From Flavobacterium kingsejongi (GTDB lineage: Bacteria > Bacteroidota > Bacteroidia > Flavobacteriales > Flavobacteriaceae): a stretch of DNA of 64,000 nt. Numbering within the stretch: the first letter of the stretch is position 1; each line of letters begins with the position of its first letter. A program made the position numbers and the translations under genes. Location of the stretch: the NCBI RefSeq assembly GCF_003076475.1, contig NZ_CP020919.1:3906001-3970000 (forward strand), written 5' to 3'. The notes under the pieces were generated by a model, which was not told the origin of the DNA, did not search any database, and worked only from the letters and a program-made list of their open reading frames with translations. Of the stretch, positions 58,019 to 64,000 are shown piece after piece.

Positions 58019-58339
58019 CTATAGCAATAACTCCCGAACCTATAGCAACTTAAAGCAAACCTGTATCAATTAATTACACACGTATAGCAGGTTCAAACAC
58101 GCCTATAGAAATTGAATCCACACCTATAGAAGATCAAAACACGCCTATAGAAATTAAATCCACACCTATAGAAGATTAAACCACGCCTATAGAAATTAAA
58201 TCCACACCTATAGAAGATCAAAACACGCCTATAGAAATTAAATCCACACCTATAGAAGATCAAAACACGCCTATAGAAATTAAATCCACACCTATAGAAG
58301 ATCAAAACACGCCTATAGAAACTTAAAACACACCTGTAG
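58019..58339. repeat. Array of 16 CTATAG-type sites at exact 21-bp period
   Basis: CTATAG or a one- to two-base variant begins at 58019 and every 21 bases to 58334. From 58103 to 58313 all eleven copies are perfect, with two alternating 21-bp units (CACGCCTATAGAAATTAAATC and CACACCTATAGAAGATCAAAA), giving a 42-bp higher unit; the flanks degenerate. Both strands contain short open frames, with no start and an internal stop on the plus strand. It is not a CRISPR: there are no variable spacers. Two helical turns per unit put all sites on one DNA face. Confidence 0.85.
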
Positions 58340-58365
58340 GAATACATTTACGCATCCAAATCGTT

Positions 58366-58914
58366 TCACGGGTTTACATAGGCGGCTTTAATTTGCTGCA
58401 ATGATTTTTTCGTGGTGACCAACGTAGTAATTATTGCAGTACGCAGCGTCTCGATATCGTCATAATCCATATATTTCGCCCAGCTTTCATTCTCAAAAAG
58501 ATTTCGGATGTCCCGAATGTGGCGGGCTGTTTCGGCAGCATTTCTCAAAATTGCAATCCCATCATAATCGGGTGCATCTTTATGGTAGAACTGAACCGTT
58601 TTGGTTTCATAATCAACTCCGATATAATAAAATGCTTCCTGGTCGTTATTCGCATAAAAATCATTCCATGCCGCATAGCCCAATCGGGTACCGGACTGTT
58701 TCCTGTCAGCCGTTTCAAGGCGCCAGCGGCAATTGGCAGCCCTACCCCAATGATTGGAAAGGCGGTACACACCCGACGGGGAAAAATAATAACTGCTCCC
58801 TGAACTGCTTTTATGATCCGGTACACGATCGGCAAGCACATCTTTTGGCACTTCGGTAAAAATGCAAAAGGTATGTTTGAAAAAGTTGTGCCGGTGATAG
58901 GTTTTTCGTTCCAT
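58366..58914 (-). CDS. Hypothetical protein
   Basis: 182 residues starting MERKTYHRHNFFKHTFCIFT E. There is no signal peptide. SSGSSYYFSPSGVYRLSNHW GRAANCRWRLE is the most distinctive part, and the C-terminus is helical. It looks like a conserved cytosolic protein, though I do not recognise the family. It lies immediately downstream (minus strand) of the Crp/Fnr divergent region and ends just beside the 21-bp array. Confidence 0.65.
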   Translation of the reverse strand: MERKTYHRHNFFKHTFCIFTEVPKDVLADRVPDHKSSSGSSYYFSPSGVYRLSNHWGRAANCRWRLETADRKQSGTRLGYAAWNDFYANNDQEAFYYIGVDYETKTVQFYHKDAPDYDGIAILRNAAETARHIRDIRNLFENESWAKYMDYDDIETLRTAIITTLVTTKKSLQQIKAAYVNP

Positions 58915-59045
58915 AGCGCAAATTTAGCACTTTTTCAGCAATCAAAATCCGATGATAAATTGTGATTCTCCATAAAAAACGAACACTGTTACCGTATTTT
59001 ACTTTTATTTTGTTACTTTCAAACCTTCATTTAAATACATTCCTA

Positions 59046-59627
59046 TTGTACACACAAATCAACACTGGTATCAGCCGCTATGTTACCTTTTCCGATACAG
59101 AACTCGCTATTTTTGACAGCCTATTGGAATACCGGGAAGTGCCTAAAAAAAGCATTTTGCTGCGTGCCGGTGAAAGCTGTGATTTTGAAGCGTTTGTGGT
59201 CAAAGGCTGCCTTCGCAAATATTATATCGATACTAATGGTGTGGAAGTCATCCTGCAGTTTGCAGTCGAAAATGCATGGATTAGCGATATCTCCTTTAGC
59301 ATTTATGAAGACAAACCCAGTCAGGTATTTATTGAAACGCTCGAAGACTGTGTGCTATTGGTATTCTCTCCGGAATCCAAGGAAGAGCTCTTCGATAGAG
59401 CACCGCGGTTCGAACGCGCCTTCCGCATCCTGATGCAACGCAACCTCTCGGTTACCCAAAACCGCCTTTTTTGTACCATTGCCAAAAGCGCTACCGAAAA
59501 ATACTTAGACTTTCTGGAACTGTATCCTACAATACCACAGCGTGTCGCCCAGCATTATATTGCTTCCTATTTGGGTATTTCTGCAGAGTTCCTCAGCAAA
59601 ATAAGGGCTAAACTCGCCAAACACTAA
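59046..59627 (+). CDS. Crp/Fnr family transcriptional regulator
   Basis: 193 residues from the TTG at 59046 (LYTQINTGISRYVTFSDTEL), which matches the usual N-terminus of this group (MYTQIN...); upstream codons to 58962 give an implausible hydrophobic extension. The cyclic-nucleotide-binding-like domain occupies 20-130 (LRAGESCDFEAFVVKGCLRK YYID; SFSIYEDKPS), and the C-terminal helix-turn-helix is VAQHYIASYLGISAEFLSKI R. It is the likely regulator of the pirin and YceI genes that follow. Confidence 0.85.
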   Translation: MYTQINTGISRYVTFSDTELAIFDSLLEYREVPKKSILLRAGESCDFEAFVVKGCLRKYYIDTNGVEVILQFAVENAWISDISFSIYEDKPSQVFIETLEDCVLLVFSPESKEELFDRAPRFERAFRILMQRNLSVTQNRLFCTIAKSATEKYLDFLELYPTIPQRVAQHYIASYLGISAEFLSKIRAKLAKH

Positions 59628-59653
59628 AATAAGCTACTCACACTACAATTGTT

Positions 59654-59760
59654 TTTCTTGTCCTGGTTCAATGTTTTTGAATCCGGGAAGCCCCAACTTT
59701 GCCTTATAATTAGTACGAAATAGCACCGCTACTCATTTGATTTCTTGTCCTGGTTCAATG
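59654..59760 (+). promoter_or_regulatory. Two identical 20-bp motifs upstream of the pirin gene
   Basis: TTTCTTGTCCTGGTTCAATG occurs at 59654-59673 and 59741-59760, 87 bp apart, start to start. The core TTGTCCTGGTTCAA has partial dyad symmetry (TTG..C..G..CAA). They lie between the Crp/Fnr gene and pirin and are candidate operators. Confidence 0.55.
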
Positions 59761-59809
59761 CACAGCGATTCCAAAGACCCGAAATTTGTACTATAAATAA
59801 AGTAATACA

Positions 59810-60682
59810 ATGAACCGAAAAGATTTTATCAGAAAAGGGATTATGGGAACAGGAATGTTCGTAACCTCAACTGCGATCGGCAATACATTACAAAACGAAA
59901 AAACATTAACACCTTTAGCGCCCGTTGGCTATAATCATTTACCTAATACAACTTCAAAAATCATGGAAAATACAATCTTACACAAAGCAGCAACTCGTGG
60001 TCATGCCAATCATGGCTGGCTGGATTCACATCATACTTTTAGTTTTGCCAATTACCATAACCCGGACCGGATGAACTTTGGCGTATTGCGCGTTTTAAAT
60101 GACGACCGTGTCGATGGCGGAATGGGTTTTGGAAAACACCCACATGACAATATGGAAATTATCTCCATCCCATTGGAAGGTGACCTGAAACACATGGACA
60201 GCATGAATAATGTAGCGGTGATTAAAAAAGGAGACATCCAGATAATGAGCGCCGGTACCGGTATCTTTCATAGCGAGTACAACCTCAATAAAGATGAGCC
60301 CACAAAATTCCTGCAAATATGGGTGTATCCTAATAAAAAGAATGTAACCCCACGTTACGACCAGATCACTCTTAACGAGGGCGAACGCCACAATGCTTTA
60401 CAACAGGTTATTTCACCCAATCCTGATGATGCAGGAGTATGGATCCATCAGGATGCCTGGTTCCATTTAGGGACTTTCGATACCGGTTTTACAACGACAT
60501 ACAACCTTAAAAAACCAGGAAACGGGATCTATGCCTTCATCATCAAAGGTGATTTTACCATTGGTACTGTAGCATTGAACGAACGTGATGGCCTGGGTAT
60601 CTGGGACACGGATTCCATCACCATCCAGGCCAACTCACAGGATGCCGAAATCCTGTTGATGGAAGTACCTATGGTTTTATAA
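59810..60682 (+). CDS. Pirin family protein with an N-terminal export-like extension
   Basis: 290 residues. The bicupin starts at MENTILHKAATRGHANHGWL (residue 52). Metal-binding residues are in GFGKHPHDNMEI and AGTGIFHSEYN. The 51-residue extension MNRKDFIRKGIMGTGMFVTS TAIG has a basic start and a short hydrophobic stretch resembling a Tat or lipoprotein-like signal, unusual for pirins. An internal start at 59963 would give the conventional length. Pirins include quercetin dioxygenases and redox regulators; the role here is unknown. The YceI gene follows at 43 bp. Confidence 0.85.
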   Translation: MNRKDFIRKGIMGTGMFVTSTAIGNTLQNEKTLTPLAPVGYNHLPNTTSKIMENTILHKAATRGHANHGWLDSHHTFSFANYHNPDRMNFGVLRVLNDDRVDGGMGFGKHPHDNMEIISIPLEGDLKHMDSMNNVAVIKKGDIQIMSAGTGIFHSEYNLNKDEPTKFLQIWVYPNKKNVTPRYDQITLNEGERHNALQQVISPNPDDAGVWIHQDAWFHLGTFDTGFTTTYNLKKPGNGIYAFIIKGDFTIGTVALNERDGLGIWDTDSITIQANSQDAEILLMEVPMVL

Positions 60683-60725
60683 TACAAACAATAAAAAATA
60701 ATTATACACTTAAATTTATATCAAA

Positions 60726-61256
60726 ATGGCAACAACAAAATGGGCAGTAGACCCAACACACTCCGAAATAGGCTTTAAAGTAAAACACATGATGTTCACT
60801 AATGTGTCCGGGAAATTTCAACAATTCGAAGCTGCTATCGAAACAGAAGGCGACAATTTCGAAAATGCGAAAATATCTTTTTCAGGTGCTATTGATTCCG
60901 TGACCACTGGAAATGCCGATCGTGACACTCATTTATTAAGCCCTGATTTCTTTGACGCGGCACAATATCCTACCATCACATTCACAGGCGATACTTTTAA
61001 AAAGATCAGTGAAGGCGATTATGAATTAACCGGAACACTGGGATTACACGGTGCCGAAAAACCAGTAACACTGGCGGTAGAATTCGGTGGGCTGGCAAAA
61101 GATCCATGGGGAAATACAAAAGCCGGATTTACAATCACCGGAAAGATCAATCGTAAAGACTGGGGATTAAACTGGAATGCTGCTTTGGAAACCGGTGGTG
61201 TTTTAGTAAGTGAAGAAGTTCGGCTGAACATTGAACTTCAGTTCGTAAAACAATAA
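60726..61256 (+). CDS. YceI family protein
   Basis: 176 residues, lipocalin-like beta-barrel for polyprenoid-type ligands: TKWAVDPTHSEIGFKVKHMM FTNVSGKF at the start, FDAAQYPTITFTGDTFKK and GLHGAEKPVTLAVEFGG. There is no signal peptide, so this is the cytosolic version. It follows pirin and the Crp/Fnr gene, a frequent combination in flavobacteria. A strong terminator ends it. Confidence 0.93.
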   Translation: MATTKWAVDPTHSEIGFKVKHMMFTNVSGKFQQFEAAIETEGDNFENAKISFSGAIDSVTTGNADRDTHLLSPDFFDAAQYPTITFTGDTFKKISEGDYELTGTLGLHGAEKPVTLAVEFGGLAKDPWGNTKAGFTITGKINRKDWGLNWNAALETGGVLVSEEVRLNIELQFVKQ

Positions 61257-61264
61257 AGAATACC

Positions 61265-61293
61265 AAACCCCACGATATAGTATCGTGGGGTTT
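61265..61293 (+). terminator. Terminator after YceI
   Basis: 13-bp perfect stem AAACCCCACGATA with complement, TAG loop, followed by TTTTATTTT. It supports 61309 as start of the next gene. Confidence 0.92.
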
Positions 61294-61308
61294 TATTTTG
61301 ATACTGCC

Positions 61309-61623
61309 ATGAAAAAAAGAAATATATTATACATCGGAAACCATCCTGAAATTCTGGAAATCGTAGTTCGGTTGCTCAATGCAATGCCGGGGCAATTTGG
61401 AATCGGTGCTTCGGGAAGTGAGCAGGCACAACAGCTGTTCTGCGAATACGATTTTGATCTCGTCCTCTTGGGGTGTGGGATTAGCGAATTGGCAGAAAGC
61501 GCACTTCGCACCTTTTTTACGAACCACAAGCCCACGATTGTAATTGTGCAGCACTATGGTGGTGGGAGTGGTCTTTTGGCGGGCGAGATCCGGACAGCAT
61601 TGGGAGAACCGGGTAAAAAATAA
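61309..61623 (+). CDS. Receiver-like protein lacking the phosphoacceptor Asp
   Basis: 104 residues from the ATG at 61309 (MKKRNILYIGNHPEILEIVV R). Secondary-structure order matches a response regulator receiver, but the phosphorylated Asp (usually VLLD) is Gly here (FDLVLLGCGISE) and the acidic pocket near the N-terminus is absent (IGNHPEI). No output domain. It is a pseudo-receiver of unknown function that may act through binding only. No kinase gene is adjacent. Confidence 0.7.
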   Translation: MKKRNILYIGNHPEILEIVVRLLNAMPGQFGIGASGSEQAQQLFCEYDFDLVLLGCGISELAESALRTFFTNHKPTIVIVQHYGGGSGLLAGEIRTALGEPGKK

Positions 61624-61723
61624 AACCTACTGATCCGGTAAAATCCTCTATTGCTTTTGGTTTTTACCAATAATTTAGTTTTTAAAGTTTAGGGATTTCC
61701 GGCGGATTGCTTAAATTAGCCAG

Positions 61724-62542
61724 ATGAATTTATCCAATATCAAACTGGTTGCCACCGATATGGATGGCACGTTACTCAACTCGAAAGGAGAATTAAGCGA
61801 GACCTTTTTTCCGATATTCGAAAAAATGAAATCCCAAAACATTTTATTTGCTGCTGCCAGTGGCCGCCAGCTTTTCAGCCTGGAAACGGTGTTCAAGCCC
61901 ATTCAGGAGGAAATGATTTTTGTAGCTGAAAATGGTAGTTATGTTATGTACAAAGGCGAAGAACTGTTGGTACAGGCACTGGACCGAAATGTAGTAAAAG
62001 CCGCAATTGCACAGGCAAAACAAATCCCGGATACCTTTATTATCCTTTGTGGTAAAAAGATGGCTTACATCGATACTTACGATCCTAAATTTGTCGGGCA
62101 GCTTGAAAAGCATTACCGCAAATTTGAAATTATAGAAGACTTTACGGAACTTCCCGATGATGACTTCCTGAAAATTACCCTTTGTGACCTTGCCGGTTCC
62201 GAAAGCAATAGCTATCTCTTTTTTAAAGATTTTCATGAGAGTGTAGCCGTAAAGGTTTCAGGGCCAATATGGCTGGATATCTCCCATAAACTGGCAAACA
62301 AAGGAAATGCACTCCGGTTGCTGCAAGAGAAATTTGGAATCAGCATTGATGAAACTATGGTATTTGGTGACTACCTCAACGATACCGAAATGATGCAACA
62401 GGCCTACTACAGTTATGGTATGGAAAATGGGCATCCGGATATCATTGCCATGGCACGTTTTACAGCCAAATCCAATGATAAAGACGGGGTGCTGGAAGTA
62501 CTCGAAAACCTGGTGGAAAGAAAAGCCGTGGCCAATTCCTAG
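61724..62542 (+). CDS. HAD superfamily hydrolase, Cof type
   Basis: 272 residues of the subfamily IIB. Motif I VATDMDGTLLNSKGE (catalytic Asp pair) near residue 10, motif II AAASGRQLF, motif III Lys in the SHKLANKGNALRLL segment and motif IV VFGDYLNDTEMM. Likely a sugar-phosphate or FMN-type phosphatase in the cytoplasm; substrate unknown. It is followed by a strong bidirectional terminator. Confidence 0.94.
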   Translation: MNLSNIKLVATDMDGTLLNSKGELSETFFPIFEKMKSQNILFAAASGRQLFSLETVFKPIQEEMIFVAENGSYVMYKGEELLVQALDRNVVKAAIAQAKQIPDTFIILCGKKMAYIDTYDPKFVGQLEKHYRKFEIIEDFTELPDDDFLKITLCDLAGSESNSYLFFKDFHESVAVKVSGPIWLDISHKLANKGNALRLLQEKFGISIDETMVFGDYLNDTEMMQQAYYSYGMENGHPDIIAMARFTAKSNDKDGVLEVLENLVERKAVANS

Positions 62543-62572
62543 AATAAAACTTTACAATACGCATATAACAAC

Positions 62573-62605
62573 AAAAAGCGCTACAGTTTTCCTGTAGCGC
62601 TTTTT
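62573..62605. terminator. Bidirectional terminator
   Basis: 14-bp perfect stem AAAAAGCGCTACAG with complement and TTTTC loop, between convergent genes. Confidence 0.95.
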
Positions 62606-62631
62606 CATTATAGGTATTTGATGGCCTTAGA

Positions 62632-63135
62632 CTATTTCAAAGCTACCGGTACTTCCAGGTTTTCCCAGTTCAATACTACAGCGTTTGCTGTAACCTTAAA
62701 GGTCATTTTCTCTGTGAAGGCAGCCGATTTTTTAGCTTTTACTTTAACGCGAAGTGCATCTTTTTTGGCATCATATTTATAAGCGCCCCATTGTTTGGCA
62801 TCAGTGTTGAAGATAATGGTCCACTCTCCTTTTTCAGGAATTGCGAAAAAAGAGTATTTCCCTGCTGCCAGTTTTTTACCCTCTACCATAATATCTTTGC
62901 TGGTTTCAAATGTAGTGGCCTCATTTGCGCCTACTCTCCACACTTGTCCATAAGGAACTAATTCACCCCAAATGGCTCTTCCTTTTACAGAAGGGCTTCC
63001 GTAAGATACTGTAATTTTTGCTCCGTTAACAGTTCCTGTAGCAGTAGTTGCCGGGCTTTCTTTTTGTTGTGCATTCGCAAAAGCGGTCATTACAAAAGCA
63101 ATCAGAAGCATGCTGATTTTTTTTTGGATTCTCAT
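62632..63135 (-). CDS. DUF2911 domain protein
   Basis: 167 residues from the ATG at 63135, which gives a signal peptide (KKISMLLIAFVMTAFANAQ). The domain is recognised by VSYGSPSVKGRAIWGELVPY GQVWRVGANEATT and AGKYSFFAIPEKGEWTIIFN. Small periplasmic beta-sandwich protein typical of Bacteroidota; function unknown. It lies 100 bp after the DUF4249 gene. Confidence 0.9.
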   Translation of the reverse strand: MRIQKKISMLLIAFVMTAFANAQQKESPATTATGTVNGAKITVSYGSPSVKGRAIWGELVPYGQVWRVGANEATTFETSKDIMVEGKKLAAGKYSFFAIPEKGEWTIIFNTDAKQWGAYKYDAKKDALRVKVKAKKSAAFTEKMTFKVTANAVVLNWENLEVPVALK

Positions 63136-63236
63136 AATTCTATGGTTATTTAAATTTATCAATACCGTAAATATAAGGATATCCGCAATTACAAAATAAC
63201 TTTTAAAGCAATTTTGTAGCACTACTGCCCTACCGA

Positions 63237-64000
63237 TTATTGTACGGTATACATTCTTTGTTCCATTTCCGAAAGCCTGAAATACCCCAAGGCATAATTT
63301 TTACTGTCGGTCTGATTGACCAGGTTCCCCCGAACACTCGCCGGAGGTGTCTGAAACGGCCCACCTCCATTGCCACCGGAAATACTCAATAAAACCTGCA
63401 TATAATTGTAATACCGTTCTGAAATGCCAAATAACCGGATGGCAACCTGAGTTCCCGGTTTGGTATCCTCATTGCTAAAAAGCCCAAACATCTGATTCCC
63501 CTGGAAAAATTCATCCGAAGTCACACTATATTCCGGGAAAGCGGAAAAATCTGCCTTAAAACTGTCTAAGTAATAATTGTTGACTGCCCCATCATCCTGG
63601 TAGTAATATTTAACCTCAATGACGTCTTCCGAACCAAATCCGCCGGTAGTTTCCTGCTGCACACTCGTAATTTCAGGTACTGCTTTGAGGGTTTCCTGTG
63701 CTTTATAAGTTTGCCCGTCGACAGTTATTGTAAGTGTATACGCCTCGTCGATGACCGGGACAAAAGTAGTACACACATAGTCGCCGGTACCCGGTGTTTC
63801 GGTAAAATTAAAAACGGTATTGGTACTATTCGTTATCGTCACTATTGCTCCTGAAACGGGAGGCACAGTAGTTTCATAATATCCTGCAGTAGTAGTCAGC
63901 CGGATTTTTTGTTGCTGCCCGGTAGTTCCTTTCTGCCAGTCGATAGAAGCTTCGACAACTAATCGTGGCGGTGCGGTATCTAAATCGATATCCACCACAT
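63237..64000 (-). CDS. DUF4249 domain protein, N-terminus outside the window
   Basis: About 254 residues are visible, beginning VVDIDLDTAPPRLVVEASI, which is the start of the mature domain; the lipobox Cys and signal should lie just beyond the window edge. AQETLKAVPEITSVQQETTG and YYQDDGAVNNYYLDSF fit the family. DUF4249 lipoproteins are usually encoded beside TonB-dependent receptors, so the gene upstream (outside) is probably such a receptor. Confidence 0.85.
   Translation of the reverse strand, partial: VVDIDLDTAPPRLVVEASIDWQKGTTGQQQKIRLTTTAGYYETTVPPVSGAIVTITNSTNTVFNFTETPGTGDYVCTTFVPVIDEAYTLTITVDGQTYKAQETLKAVPEITSVQQETTGGFGSEDVIEVKYYYQDDGAVNNYYLDSFKADFSAFPEYSVTSDEFFQGNQMFGLFSNEDTKPGTQVAIRLFGISERYYNYMQVLLSISGGNGGGPFQTPPASVRGNLVNQTDSKNYALGYFRLSEMEQRMYTVQ

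Noticed and set aside
58019..58339. CRISPR array
   Set aside because: Units are contiguous 21-mers with no unique spacers, and no cas genes are present.
58093..58347. 84-codon minus-strand frame in the 21-bp array (FYRRVLIFYRCGFN repeats)
   Set aside because: It exists because the period is a multiple of three; composition is Phe/Tyr/Arg-heavy and unlike any plausible protein, and the plus strand is open for similar stretches.

Overview
The window is bacterial chromosome from a member of the Bacteroidota, almost certainly Flavobacteriaceae (Flavobacterium-like). The evidence is the set of family-specific genes: CHU_C-type (type B) C-terminal sorting domain with PorP/SprF and OmpA partners, DUF3822 next to rsmD, a short flavobacterial arginine decarboxylase followed by a deoxyhypusine-synthase-like gene, DUF4249 and DUF2911 proteins and outer-membrane beta-barrel receptors. 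Promoters of the Bacteroidota form TTG-N17..23-TAnnTTTG are also visible. No tRNA or rRNA gene was seen; the one clear RNA gene is rnpB (RNase P RNA).

Layout. 0-30 kb is mostly housekeeping: the end of a TonB-dependent receptor, proline dehydrogenase, aroB, speA with a deoxyhypusine-synthase-like gene and an Asp-rich protein, recQ, ppc-dinB, an Lrp regulator, an M14 peptidase divergent from an XRE regulator, an acyltransferase, a spermidine-synthase-like methyltransferase, kdsB, a RecD-like helicase, DUF3822-rsmD, a receptor plus hydrolase operon divergent from a histidine kinase/response regulator pair, rnpB, and an AraC / aldo-keto reductase / NAD(P)H-oxidoreductase group. Strong hairpin terminators separate many of these units.

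30-39 kb is an accessory, decayed island: small lipoprotein genes, a frameshifted polymorphic-toxin-like C-terminus, an intact IS21-family element (istA, istB, four 24-bp-spaced terminal repeats per end), and phage-tail-like genes, one truncated at the IS and another split by a frameshift. At 38.7-51.8 kb comes a roughly 10-kb DUF11-repeat surface adhesin gene followed by porP/sprF and ompA, the usual neighbours of type IX secretion cargo. The adhesin lacks a recognisable start and signal peptide, and a 19-bp deletion inside one 402-bp repeat puts the C-terminal sorting domain out of frame.

52-64 kb holds a DNA-binding domain resembling the N-terminus of Mu/TnsB-type transposases but without a catalytic domain, a SulP anion transporter, a coupled HipA-like kinase/DUF3037 pair, thioredoxin, a stress-type group (DUF6766, DUF892 ferritin-like, small basic protein), an array of sixteen CTATAG-type sites at an exact 21-bp period, a Crp/Fnr regulator followed by pirin and YceI genes with two identical 20-bp upstream motifs, a receiver-like protein lacking its phosphoacceptor Asp, a HAD phosphatase, DUF2911 and the start of a DUF4249 lipoprotein.

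The least explained items are the 21-bp phased array (58.0-58.3 kb), the HipA-like/DUF3037 couple, the speA-linked DHS-like enzyme lacking the catalytic lysine, the transposase-derived DNA-binding protein, and a two-copy dispersed hairpin element. All functional calls come from reading motifs by eye; no database search was run.
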